Below are positions 42,513 to 50,953 of a DNA stretch of 64,000 nt, piece by piece (positions within the stretch are counted from its first letter, which is position 1; every line of letters starts with the position of its first letter). This DNA is from Streptomyces cadmiisoli (lineage in GTDB: Bacteria; Actinomycetota; Actinomycetes; Streptomycetales; Streptomycetaceae), in NCBI RefSeq assembly GCF_003261055.1, contig NZ_CP030073.1, forward strand, positions 3,410,001 through 3,474,000. The letters run 5' to 3'. The notes beneath the pieces are model-generated. The model saw only the letters and a list, made by a program, of their open reading frames with translations, had not been told where the DNA came from and searched no databases. The translations under genes and the position numbers were made by a program.

Positions 42513-43691
42513 TCAGTAGACCGGCTTGTCCGGCTCGATCTGGTTGACCCAGCCGATGACTCCGCCGCCGACGTGGACGGCATCCGAGAAACCGGCGGAC
42601 TTCAGGACCGCAAGGACCTCCGCACTGCGGACGCCCGTCTTGCAGTGCAAGACGATCTTCTTGTCCTGCGGAAGGTTCTCCAGGGCCGTGCCCATCAGGA
42701 ACTCGTTCTTCGGGATCAGCCGGGCGCCCGGGATGGAGACGATCTCGTACTCGTTGATCTCCCGGACATCGATGATCTCGATGTTCTCGCCGTCGTCGAT
42801 CCACTCCTTGAGCTGCTTGGGAGTGATCGTCGAGTCCGCGGCCGCCGCCTGGGCCTCCTCGGAGACGACGCCGCAGAAGGCCTCGTAGTCGATGAGCTCG
42901 GTGACGGTCGGGTTCTCGCCGCAGACCGCGCAGTTCGGGTCCTTGCGGACCTTGACCTGGCGGTACTGCATCTCCAGGGCGTCGTAGATCATCAGTCGGC
43001 CGACCAGCGGCTCACCCGTGCCGGTGAGGACCTTGATGGCCTCGGTGACCTGGATGGAGCCGATGGACGCGCACAGCACGCCCAGCACGCCGCCCTCGGC
43101 GCAGGAGGGGACCATGCCGGGAGGCGGGGGCTCCGGGTAGAGGCAGCGGTAGCAGGGGCCGTGCTCGGACCAGAACACGGAGGCCTGGCCGTCGAAGCGG
43201 TAGATCGAACCCCACACGTACGGCTTGTTCAGCAGCACGCACGCGTCGTTGACCAGGTAGCGGGTCGCGAAGTTGTCCGTGCCGTCGACGATCAGGTCGT
43301 ACTGGCTGAAGATGTCCATCACGTTGTCGGCCTCGAGCCGCTCCTCGTGAAGGACCACGTTCACGTACGGGTTGATGCCGAGCACGCTGTCGCGTGCGGA
43401 CTCCGCCTTGGAGCGGCCGATGTCGGCCTGGCTGTGGATGATCTGGCGTTGCAGGTTCGACTCGTCGACCTCGTCGAACTCCACGATGCCGAGGGTGCCG
43501 ACGCCCGCCGCGGCGAGGTACATCAGGGCCGGCGAGCCCAGGCCGCCGGCGCCCACACAGAGCACCTTGGCGTTCTTCAGCCGCTTCTGCCCGTCCATCC
43601 CGACGTCCGGGATGATCAGGTGGCGGGAGTACCTGCGAACCTCGTCTACGGTGAGCTCGGAAGCCGGCTCGACCAGGGGTGGCAGCGACAC
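42513..43691 (-). CDS. moeZ: Adenylyltransferase/sulfurtransferase MoeZ
   Basis: 392 residues. The N-terminal E1/MoeB domain has GAGGLGSPA (about 48-56), the NLQRQIIHS arginine motif and Zn cysteines CYRC and CAVC; GTDNFATRY is the nucleotide-binding part. The C-terminal rhodanese domain has active-site HCKTGVRS (Cys about 343). It adenylates and then sulfurates small ubiquitin-like carriers (MoaD, ThiS-like, CysO) for molybdopterin, thiamine and cysteine routes. GTG 43691 has GGAG 5 nt upstream. Together with moaE at 9.1 kb it serves molybdenum cofactor synthesis, though they are far apart. Confidence 0.95.
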   Translation of the reverse strand: MSLPPLVEPASELTVDEVRRYSRHLIIPDVGMDGQKRLKNAKVLCVGAGGLGSPALMYLAAAGVGTLGIVEFDEVDESNLQRQIIHSQADIGRSKAESARDSVLGINPYVNVVLHEERLEADNVMDIFSQYDLIVDGTDNFATRYLVNDACVLLNKPYVWGSIYRFDGQASVFWSEHGPCYRCLYPEPPPPGMVPSCAEGGVLGVLCASIGSIQVTEAIKVLTGTGEPLVGRLMIYDALEMQYRQVKVRKDPNCAVCGENPTVTELIDYEAFCGVVSEEAQAAAADSTITPKQLKEWIDDGENIEIIDVREINEYEIVSIPGARLIPKNEFLMGTALENLPQDKKIVLHCKTGVRSAEVLAVLKSAGFSDAVHVGGGVIGWVNQIEPDKPVY

Positions 43692-43754
43692 GGGGACTCC
43701 GTTGGTCGGTCAATCACTTCTAGTGTTCTCCCGCTAACACTGCCACGGCCTTTT

Positions 43755-44513
43755 TCATTCCGAGACACCTGTTCCGATCCGCGAGACGATTTCGTCCCAG
43801 TAGCCGGGCATGCTCTCCCACGGGTCCGTGCGGCCGCCCCGGTCCGTGCGGTGCGTGCGGTCCGTGAAGTAGATCGTGGCGGCGCCCTGCCAGCGCGCGA
43901 CACGCAGCGCCTCGTCGAGATGGCCGAGGGGTATGCCGTGCACGAAGTGGCAGAAGCGCTCGGGTGGATAGTCGGCGGTCCACTCCGCCGCCTGCGACCA
44001 GCGGTAGTCGCTCCACGGGCCGGAGAACGTGACCAGCTGGTCGGCGTTCTCGGCATAGCCGGGGTACGGGTGGGTGCCGTGGCCGTACACGATGTGGGCA
44101 CCTTCACCGAGGGCGCGCAGGGTGGTGGTGATGCGGCGGATCTCGGGCAGGTCGTCGCGGTCGGCGGGGCAGTGGTCCAGCAGGAAGCCGTCGACCTGGT
44201 ACCAGTCGAGGAACCGGCGCGCGTCCGACAGTGCCTCGTCGAAGTCGCGCCCGCCGTAGCGGGTGTCGATACGGCCGAGGACGCGGACGCCCGCGTTGCG
44301 GATCCGGCCGGCCGCCTCCAGGCAGTGCGGGTCGGGGCGGACGCCGGGGCCGTCGGCCACGTCGAGGACGACCCAGTGCAACGGCGCGCCGGGACGGGTG
44401 AGTTCCCCCCACTCAGTGGGGGCGAGAAGGGGGTGAGCGAATCCGGGGATACCGAGTCCGGTGCGTTGGACCGTGCCGGCCGTTAACGCTTTTCTCCTGG
44501 TCAGATGCGGCAT
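43755..44513 (-). CDS. Spherulin-4 / GH135-like protein with a TTA codon
   Basis: 252 residues of the spherulation-specific family 4, a TIM-barrel group related to Sph3 (GH135) glycoside hydrolases. Landmarks: GIPGFAHPLLAPTEWG, WVVLDVADGPG (about 47-57), VLGRIDTRYGGR, WYQVDGFLLDHCP (about 102-116), VYGHGTHP. The fungal catalytic Asp-Glu pair appears as Asp-His here, so activity is uncertain. No signal peptide is seen. ATG 44513 follows a perfect GGAGG inside the end of the epimerase gene (13-nt overlap). Codons 6-10 include rare AGG AGA and a TTA (44484-44486), so translation should depend on the bldA tRNA. Confidence 0.85.
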   Translation of the reverse strand: MPHLTRRKALTAGTVQRTGLGIPGFAHPLLAPTEWGELTRPGAPLHWVVLDVADGPGVRPDPHCLEAAGRIRNAGVRVLGRIDTRYGGRDFDEALSDARRFLDWYQVDGFLLDHCPADRDDLPEIRRITTTLRALGEGAHIVYGHGTHPYPGYAENADQLVTFSGPWSDYRWSQAAEWTADYPPERFCHFVHGIPLGHLDEALRVARWQGAATIYFTDRTHRTDRGGRTDPWESMPGYWDEIVSRIGTGVSE

Positions 44514-45514
44514 GCCGCCTCCATCCAGATGTCCGCAAGGGATTCTTCGAGGTTGATCCGGGGGCGCCAGCCGAGCCGGTCACGGGCGGTGCGCACGTCG
44601 GCCTGCTGCCAGCTGCCGCAGCCGTCCGGATACGGGTACGCCATGGGTGCGGCGTGCGGTGTGTGGTCGGGGTCGGCGCGGTGACCGAGGACGTCGTGGC
44701 GCGGGTGGCCGAGTTGTTCGGGCCTGGGGTGGCCGATGGAGGGCCGGAGAGGACCGGGCGGACCGTCGAGTTCGTGCAGGGCTCCGCCGTAGCCGGCGAC
44801 GCGGGCCAGGACAGCGGCGGCGTCGCGCAGCCGTACCGCGCGGCCGGAGCCGATGTTGATGACGCCCTGCGCGGCGGAGAGCGAGGCGGCGTGGACGGCG
44901 CGGGCCACGTCGCGCACGTCGACGAAGTCGCGCTGGGCGCCGAGGCCGCCGAGCTTGAGTTCGCCGTCGCCGGTCTGCATGGCGCGCCGCATGGCTTCGG
45001 CGAGGCGGCCGAGCGGCGATCCGGCGGGCGTGCCGGGGCCCGCCGGGGAGAACACACGCAGGACCACGGCGTCCAGGCCGGAGCCGAGGACCAGTTCGGT
45101 GGCGGCGAGTTTGCTGACGCCGTAGGGGCCGCCGGGGCGCGGTACGGCGTCCTCCGCCGTGGAAGAGCCCGGCTGGCTGGGGCCGTACTCGGCGGCGCAG
45201 CCGATCTGGACGAGGCGGGCGCCGCAGCCGCTGCGCCGCAGTGCCTCGCAGACGGTGGCGACGGCGACGGTGTTGTGGCGGGTGAGTTCACGTGCGCCGC
45301 CACGGGTGGAGCCCGCGCAGTTGATCACGACGCCGGGGTGGACGGCGTCAAGGAAGCGGGTGAGTGCGCCGGGGCTGCCGGACGCGAGGTCGAAGCGGAC
45401 GTCGGCGTCGTCGCCGCGGCCGAGCGCGGTGAGCTGGACGGCCGGGTCGGCGAGCAGGCGGTCGGCGACGAAGCGGCCCAGGTAGCCGTTGGCTCCGATC
45501 AGCAGAACCCTCAT
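44501..45514 (-). CDS. NDP-sugar epimerase/dehydratase (extended SDR)
   Basis: 337 residues with the NAD-binding LIGANGYLG at the N-terminus (about 5-13), NCAGSTRGG, catalytic YGVSK (Tyr-x3-Lys, about 134-138) and the C-terminal RLGWRP substrate segment. It fits UDP-hexose 4-epimerase or dTDP/GDP-sugar dehydratase/reductase. The start codon overlaps the upstream tiny ORF stop (ATGA) and the end overlaps the spherulin-4 gene, so it is inside a tight operon. It probably supplies an activated sugar to the glycosyltransferase at 47.3-49.0 kb. Confidence 0.9.
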   Translation of the reverse strand: MRVLLIGANGYLGRFVADRLLADPAVQLTALGRGDDADVRFDLASGSPGALTRFLDAVHPGVVINCAGSTRGGARELTRHNTVAVATVCEALRRSGCGARLVQIGCAAEYGPSQPGSSTAEDAVPRPGGPYGVSKLAATELVLGSGLDAVVLRVFSPAGPGTPAGSPLGRLAEAMRRAMQTGDGELKLGGLGAQRDFVDVRDVARAVHAASLSAAQGVINIGSGRAVRLRDAAAVLARVAGYGGALHELDGPPGPLRPSIGHPRPEQLGHPRHDVLGHRADPDHTPHAAPMAYPYPDGCGSWQQADVRTARDRLGWRPRINLEESLADIWMEAACRI

Positions 45515-45711
45515 CGGGCGGCTCCCGTGGCCAGGTCGGCGGGTCGGGAGGTAGTCATGCGGTGTTCTCCTTCGAAGGGGTGGTGCGGTTGCCTCCGACG
45601 TCCTGGCCGGGCGCCTGCGGCAAGGGGTGCGGCGGGTCTGTCGTGCGCCGTCGGCGGGGCGCTGCCCGCGCCGGGCGCGGCGGGGGTGTCCGCCGGGGTC
45701 GTGGTCGTCAT
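45511..45711 (-). CDS. Tiny coupled ORF (66 or 15 codons) between membrane protein and epimerase genes
   Basis: A 66-codon frame starts at an ATG overlapping the upstream stop (ATGA) and ends in a TGA overlapping the epimerase ATG (ATGA). Its first 50 residues are Pro/Ala/Arg low complexity. A second in-frame ATG at 45558, with GAAGGAG 8 nt upstream, gives only 15 residues (MTTSRPADLATGAAR). The strong internal ribosome site argues that the 15-codon version is used as a loading leader for the epimerase gene. Either way it carries translation across the junction; protein function is doubtful. Confidence 0.5.
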   Translation of the reverse strand: MTTTTPADTPAAPGAGSAPPTAHDRPAAPLAAGARPGRRRQPHHPFEGEHRMTTSRPADLATGAAR

Positions 45712-47282
45712 GGGCCGTCCGTTCGTCCGTGCGCCGAGGCGCGGGTCAGACTGCGGCCGGCGTGCAGCAGCAGGGAGAGAGCCGCTGCTCCGCAGGCCAG
45801 AGTCGGGATGCTGCCGGGGCCCCAGGTCTCCAGGAGGGTCCGGACGGGGACGGCAAGGGCCTCGCCGTGGGGCAGGCGTCCGGCGAGAAGCGTGGCCAGG
45901 GCGGTGGCCTCGACCGTGGCGGCCGCGGTGAGGATCACGGCGGGGGCGTGGGTGAAGCCGTGGACGGTGAGGAGCCGGGCGAGGAAGAACAGGGCGCCGA
46001 GGGCGAGGGTCTGCGGGTATGCGGCGGGGGCGTCCAGGGCGGCCGAGCTGAGTGCGAGGAGAGCGGTCAGCGCGGCCAGGAAGAGGGTGAACGTACCGAG
46101 CAGCAGGGGGCGTACGGAGGCGGCGAACTCCTCCAGGCCGCGGCTCGCGGTCAGTTTGCGGCGTGACCGCGCGGCGAAGAGATGGGCGCTCCAGGCGGCG
46201 GGGGCGCAGGCCAGGGTGAGGGCGAGGAGCGGGACGACGGTGAAGGGCCAGGGGCCGTCCGCGGTGCCGGTGGGAGGGCCGTCGGGGCCGCCGGAGGCGA
46301 CGGCTTGCAGCAGTCCGTCGCCGAGGACGGAGTAGGCGAGGAGCCAGCAGACCCAGGCGCCGGTGCCGCGGGCCGGGGGCGGGCCCGGTCGGGCGTCGTC
46401 GCGCCCCAGCGGGCCGCGTGACAGGGCGGCCCGCTGGGCGAGCGCCACGGCCAGTACGCCGGCGGCGGCCAGCGCCAGGCGCGCCCGGCCGTGGGTGAGG
46501 TGCACCCCGGCCAGAGCCGCGGCGCAGAGCGTGCCGGGCAGCAGCGTGCGCACGATCCAGTCCGCGCGCATACGGGGGCCTGCCGGGGCCGCGGCGCGCC
46601 GGGACGCGTCGGCGTCACGCGGTACGCGTGCGTACATCTCCTCCGCGAGGGAGAAGACGTCCCGGTGGCGGAAGCGCGCGGCGGTGCGGTCGGTGACGCC
46701 GTGCGCCTCCAGGCCGGCGGCGATCTCCAGGGGATCCACGGCCCGTTCGCAGAGTTCGCGGTGACGGTGGAGCAGGGCCTTCACGGGATCCGCGGCACCG
46801 TGCCGGGCCATGGGAGCGCCGAGGGCGTCCGGCCGGCTCGACGCGGCGGTCGCCCGCGTGGAGTCACCGTCACGCCCGGCACGCGTCCCCGCGGATCGAC
46901 CGCCCTTCTCGCCGCCGCCCACCGGAACACCGGCGTCTGCGAGGGCGCCCACTTCCGCCAGAGCACCGAGGTCCAGCAGGTCACGGTGGTCCGCGGTGTC
47001 ACCGACACCGACCGAACCCTGGCCCTCCCGCGAATCCCGGCCCTCCCCCGAGCCACCGACGCCCGCAGAATCACCCAGGTCCGCCGATCCACGGCCCGAG
47101 CCCGACCCCGAGCCTCCGTCGCCCGCCAATCCCCCCAGACCACCCGAACCCAAGCCCGAGCCCGAGCCCGCACCCGCACCCGCACCCCCCAAACCAACAC
47201 CCTCCCCCGAGCCCTCCCAGCCCCCCGTGTCCCCCGCGCCCCCCGCCGCCTCCGCGTCGTCGCGTCTGTGCACGTCGTTCAT
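45708..47282 (-). CDS. Multi-pass membrane protein with Gly/Ser-rich N-terminal region, glycan operon
   Basis: 524 residues. Residues about 15-160 are Gly/Ser/Asp-rich and probably disordered. A short helical domain (about 165-225; HRHRELCERAVDPLEIA, HGVTDRTAARFRHRDVF) resembles a cytoplasmic adaptor. About eight transmembrane helices then fill residues 240-520. It has no recognised catalytic motif. The ATG overlaps the glycosyltransferase stop by 4 nt, and its stop overlaps the next ATG. By position it could be the polymer-export or assembly partner of the PelF-like enzyme, though it does not clearly match PelG (about 12 helices). Confidence 0.75.
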   Translation of the reverse strand: MNDVHRRDDAEAAGGAGDTGGWEGSGEGVGLGGAGAGAGSGSGLGSGGLGGLAGDGGSGSGSGRGSADLGDSAGVGGSGEGRDSREGQGSVGVGDTADHRDLLDLGALAEVGALADAGVPVGGGEKGGRSAGTRAGRDGDSTRATAASSRPDALGAPMARHGAADPVKALLHRHRELCERAVDPLEIAAGLEAHGVTDRTAARFRHRDVFSLAEEMYARVPRDADASRRAAAPAGPRMRADWIVRTLLPGTLCAAALAGVHLTHGRARLALAAAGVLAVALAQRAALSRGPLGRDDARPGPPPARGTGAWVCWLLAYSVLGDGLLQAVASGGPDGPPTGTADGPWPFTVVPLLALTLACAPAAWSAHLFAARSRRKLTASRGLEEFAASVRPLLLGTFTLFLAALTALLALSSAALDAPAAYPQTLALGALFFLARLLTVHGFTHAPAVILTAAATVEATALATLLAGRLPHGEALAVPVRTLLETWGPGSIPTLACGAAALSLLLHAGRSLTRASAHGRTDGP

Positions 47283-49003
47283 CGGACGGCCTCCGTGGCA
47301 GGCAAGGGGAGCGTGGCGCGCACCGGCGGGCCGGCGGCCCAGCCGGGGCCGCCGCGTGCGGCGAGGTGTGTCGCCGGGTCGGTCCAGCGGCCCGGGACCC
47401 GGGCCTCGGCCGGCACCCCGAAGGGCCGCGGGTCGCCGGTTTCGTCGAGGACGACGCGGCGCACCGGACTGCGCGAGACGATCTCCAGGTAAATGCCGTG
47501 AAATGCCGCGACGTTCTGTTCCACGGTGAACAGTTCGAGGGCACGGGCGCGTGCGGCGGCGCCCAAGCGCTCACGGCGTTCCGGGTCGCGCAGCAGCGCC
47601 ACGCACGCCTCCGCCAGCGCGTGCGGATTGCGCGGCGGCACCACCAGCCCCGTACCGCCGACGACCTCCACCACCGCGCCGACGTCGGTGGAGACCGTGG
47701 CCCGGCCGCAGAGCATGGCCTCGACGAGAGGGATCGGGAACCCCTCGACGACGCTGGACAGCACGGTCACCGCGCCGGAGGCGTGGGCGTCGGCCACGGT
47801 CGGGGCGTCGGGGCCGCCGACCTCCTCGAAGGAGACGGGGTTGTCGCCGACGGCGTGCGGGCCCGCCGCCTCGTCGGGGAACAACTGGGCGGCCAGGACT
47901 TGGCAGTGGGTGAGGTAGGCCGCCCCCTCGGCGCCGGCGGGCGCACCGACGATCCGCAGCCGGGTCCGCGGGGAGCCCTGTTCGGCCCGGCGCGTCTCCC
48001 GGATCTCGGCGAAGGCGTGCAGCAGGGAGACGAGGTCCTTGGTCGGTTCCACCCGGCCGACCCAGACCAGCGTGTCCGGCGCCGTGCGCTCCGGCGACTC
48101 GCCGACCTCCGCGAACGGCCCGGCGTCCATGCCCGGGTACACGGTGCGCAGCTTCGTACGGTCGGCGCCGCAGCGTTCCTGCCAGCGGCGGGCGTGGGCG
48201 TTGCCGGGCGTGATGCGGTCGGACCGCCGGTAGATCTCGGCGGCGAGCCGTCCGTGGAAGGCGGCCAGCAGGGACCGTACGGCGGGCGGGGTCTCGGCGC
48301 CCGCGGCGAGGTAGTGCGAGCGCAGTTGCACCCCGTACTCGGTGAGCAGCAGGGGTACGCCGAAGAAGTGCCGGGCCAGCAGCCCCGGCAGGGCGGCCAC
48401 GCCGCCGGACGCCGCGTGGCACAGGTCGACGGAACCGAGCCCGTCGTGCTCGTACCAGTCGAGCGAGAGGGGGCGCAGGACGCGCTCCAGGTGGGCGGCG
48501 ACGGCGAGCAGATCGGGTACGCGCGCCTCGTGCGCCGTGCGCGGGGCTCCCGGCGCGCGGCAGGCGCGTTCGAGGGCGCTCACGGCGGCTTCGGAGCGCA
48601 GCGCGCCGACCAGGCCGCCCTCCTCGCGGGCGAGTTCGGCCAGTCCGTACAGGGCGTTGCCGAAACGGTCCGCCTCAGCGGGCGACGACTCCGTCGAGGA
48701 CTCCCCGGGGCCGCCGGCGCACAGGGTGCGGGCGAGGTCGCCGTAGCACTCGGCGAAGCGGCGGCGGGCGTGGCGGCCGTAGACCACCCCGTCCTCCTCG
48801 GCCGTCCACAGCGGTGCCGTCCGGACGCGGCTGACCTGCGGCGGCAGCGCGATCCAGCCCTCGTCCTCCTGCTGCTCGCTGCGACTGAGCGCGTAGATGT
48901 CGAACTCGTGCTGCGCGAGCCCGCGCACGAGCCGGTCGCACCACAGTCCGGCATCACCGCTCAGGTACGGATAGCCACCCTCCGTAAGCAGTCCGATGCG
49001 CAC
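47279..49003 (-). CDS. PelF-like glycosyltransferase (DUF3492 + GT4)
   Basis: 574 residues. The N-terminus VRIGLLTEGGYPYLSGDA..WCDRL is the DUF3492/PelF signature. The C-terminal GT4 Rossmann half holds VWVGRVEPTKDL, EVGGPDAPTVADAHASGAV, and the EGFPIPLVEAMLCGRA donor motif (E-x7-E). It is cytoplasmic and retaining, using a UDP-sugar. GTG 49003 is chosen because the conserved family starts at VRIGLLTEGG and GGGGG lies 7 nt upstream; a longer frame reads to 49147. The inserted domain at about 125-200 is Ala/Glu-rich. It heads the overlapping glycan operon. Confidence 0.9.
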   Translation of the reverse strand: MRIGLLTEGGYPYLSGDAGLWCDRLVRGLAQHEFDIYALSRSEQQEDEGWIALPPQVSRVRTAPLWTAEEDGVVYGRHARRRFAECYGDLARTLCAGGPGESSTESSPAEADRFGNALYGLAELAREEGGLVGALRSEAAVSALERACRAPGAPRTAHEARVPDLLAVAAHLERVLRPLSLDWYEHDGLGSVDLCHAASGGVAALPGLLARHFFGVPLLLTEYGVQLRSHYLAAGAETPPAVRSLLAAFHGRLAAEIYRRSDRITPGNAHARRWQERCGADRTKLRTVYPGMDAGPFAEVGESPERTAPDTLVWVGRVEPTKDLVSLLHAFAEIRETRRAEQGSPRTRLRIVGAPAGAEGAAYLTHCQVLAAQLFPDEAAGPHAVGDNPVSFEEVGGPDAPTVADAHASGAVTVLSSVVEGFPIPLVEAMLCGRATVSTDVGAVVEVVGGTGLVVPPRNPHALAEACVALLRDPERRERLGAAARARALELFTVEQNVAAFHGIYLEIVSRSPVRRVVLDETGDPRPFGVPAEARVPGRWTDPATHLAARGGPGWAAGPPVRATLPLPATEAVR

Positions 49004-49211
49004 GAGTGCACCCCCGATCTCCCGTATGGGAGCCGCCGAGGCTCGGCGGCTCGCAGCGGAACGAACGTAAGCGGACATGCCGGTGGCGCGACGGACGGTT
49101 GTCCGTCGCGCCACCAAAAGGGGTGAACGGTCGTAACTTTCCCGCACGGAGCGCGTTCCGTCGCGCTAGGAGATCATCCGCGCACGGGCGGTCACGCTGC
49201 GTCCGGTCGGC

Positions 49212-50945
49212 TCAACTCCCCGGGTACGGCCACGGGTTGGCCTTGCAGCGGATCCCGTCGTGCTCCAGGAACTTCGTCTGCTGCTGCATGACGGGAGCGA
49301 GGTCGCCGTCCTTGTCGCAGGTCACATGGGAGTAGCCGAGGCGGTGGCCGATCTCGTGGTTGATCAGCATCTGGCGGTAGGCGTGGATCTTGTCGCCGTA
49401 CGTCTCGGAGCCCTGCGCCCAGCGATAGGCGTTGATCATCACGCGTTCCGTGGAGGCGGAGTCGCACGAGACGTTGTCGATCGTGGTGTCCAGGCCGGAT
49501 CTGGAGCACCAGTCGGCGGTGGTGCCGGGACTGGCGAGCGTGATCACGAAGTCGGGGCTGCCGGAGTGGATCCGCTCGAAGGTGCGGGCGCCGTCGTGGG
49601 CCCAGCTCCGGTCGTCGTTGAGCGTCTGCTGCACGGCGTCCGCGAACAGTTCGGCGTCGAGGCCGAGGCCCTTCTCGACGTCCACGCGGTAGGTGAACTT
49701 CTGGCCCCTGCCGGGCGCCTTGTCGACCCCGGCGACGGCGTCGAACTTCCCGGAGCCGTCGAGCTTCGCGCTCAGCGGGTAGGTCTTGGCCATCTTCTGG
49801 TCGTACGTCAGCGGTACGGCGCCGGGCGACGCGGAGCGCGTCGGCCGTCCGTCGCCGCGCGAGGCGGAGTCCCGGGTGTCCCGGTCCTGCTCCTGGTCCC
49901 GGTCCTGGTCGACGGCGGCCCGCGACTGCACCTCGGCGTCGTCGCTCCCGTCGGCCACCTGGCCCGCGACGACCACGGCCAGCACGGTGGTCACGGCGGC
50001 GGCCGCGATCCCGGTGAACGCGCGCCCCTTGCCGCTTCTGGCCGGAGCGGGTTCTCCGGTCGGCGGTGCGTCGTCGAGGTCGGGGGCGGGGCGGACGTCC
50101 CAGCTCGTGACGGAGGCGTACGGGTCCGGGGCGAGCGCGGCGGAGGTCTGCCCGCGGGGCGCGAAGAGGTTCTCGTTCTCCTCGAACGCGTCGACGTACT
50201 CCTGCCGCGGGCCTCGCGTCGTCCGCCGCTGCCCGGGAATGCCCGCTCCGGGCGCGACCTCGGGGCCGCCGCCCGGCCTGCCGCCCGACTCGCCCCAGCC
50301 ACCGCCTCGTTCACGCTGCTCGGGGTGGCCTCCGCGCACCTGGGGGATGCCGTGCGCGGGAGTGCCGTCCGCAACCCGGGGGAACCCATGGGCGGGGGTC
50401 CCGTCCGGCAGCCGCGGGACACCGTGGGCGGGTGTCCCGTCCACGAACCGCGGCACCCCACCAGGCACCGAACCGTCCGGCAGCCGCGGCACCCCGCGTG
50501 CGGGCGTCCCGTCCGGCAGCCGAGGCACCCCGCGTGCGGGCGTCCCGTCCGGCAGCCGAGGCACCCCGGGCGCGAGTGTCCCCTCCACGAACCGCGGCAC
50601 CCCGCCCGGCACCGAACCGTCCGGCAAGCGCGGCACGCCGCGCGCGGGCGTCCCGTCCGGCAAGCGCGGGAATCCGTGCGCGGGTGTGCCGTCCACGAAA
50701 CGCGGTACCCCGTACCCCGCCGGTCCTTCGGCGGGTCGCGGCACCTGGCCGGTCGGCATGCCGTCGGCGGTCAGCGGTGTCCCCGGCGCGGCCGGGCCTG
50801 CGGCCCGTCTCGGGACGCCGTGTCCCGCGCCCGCTCCCCCGGTCGGTGCCTGACGGCTTCCCGACGGACCGGGGGTCCGTCGGCGAGCTCCCTTTTCCGC
50901 GGCCTCACCCTTCGGTGCCGGGCCGCGGCGGCTGTGGCGTCCCAC
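49212..50945 (-). CDS. DUF3152 protein: 12-residue repeats, membrane anchor and metzincin-like domain
   Basis: 577 residues. Part one (about 60-205) holds ten tandem 12-residue units of the type GVPRLPDGTPAR. Then comes a disordered stretch, a single transmembrane segment (about 305-325, AAAVTTVLAVVVAG), a charged Asp/Gln/Arg linker, and an extracytoplasmic DUF3152 domain (about 375-577). That domain carries HEIGHRLGYSH, a metzincin-type zinc site (HExxHxxGxxH), and two Cys pairs. GTG 50945 has GAGGGG 4 nt upstream. The stop of the hydrolase upstream lies 8 nt before, so the two are co-transcribed. Mycobacterial relatives sit beside moeZ and tetR genes. Confidence 0.9.
   Translation of the reverse strand: MGRHSRRGPAPKGEAAEKGARRRTPGPSGSRQAPTGGAGAGHGVPRRAAGPAAPGTPLTADGMPTGQVPRPAEGPAGYGVPRFVDGTPAHGFPRLPDGTPARGVPRLPDGSVPGGVPRFVEGTLAPGVPRLPDGTPARGVPRLPDGTPARGVPRLPDGSVPGGVPRFVDGTPAHGVPRLPDGTPAHGFPRVADGTPAHGIPQVRGGHPEQRERGGGWGESGGRPGGGPEVAPGAGIPGQRRTTRGPRQEYVDAFEENENLFAPRGQTSAALAPDPYASVTSWDVRPAPDLDDAPPTGEPAPARSGKGRAFTGIAAAAVTTVLAVVVAGQVADGSDDAEVQSRAAVDQDRDQEQDRDTRDSASRGDGRPTRSASPGAVPLTYDQKMAKTYPLSAKLDGSGKFDAVAGVDKAPGRGQKFTYRVDVEKGLGLDAELFADAVQQTLNDDRSWAHDGARTFERIHSGSPDFVITLASPGTTADWCSRSGLDTTIDNVSCDSASTERVMINAYRWAQGSETYGDKIHAYRQMLINHEIGHRLGYSHVTCDKDGDLAPVMQQQTKFLEHDGIRCKANPWPYPGS
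50337..50720. repeat. 36-nt tandem repeats encoding the 12-residue units of the DUF3152 protein
   Basis: About ten in-frame 36-nt copies. Some neighbours are almost identical, others differ in a patterned way (PRLPD...TPAR, PRLPD...SVPG, PRFV.G...), suggesting duplication of three-unit blocks. They could be mistaken for a CRISPR array but there are no spacers. Confidence 0.9.
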
Positions 50946-50953
50946 GTCGCCCC

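Noticed and set aside
50337..50720. Regular repeats resembling a CRISPR array
   Set aside because: The 36-nt units are contiguous without unique spacers, lie in frame in a coding gene, and there are no cas genes.
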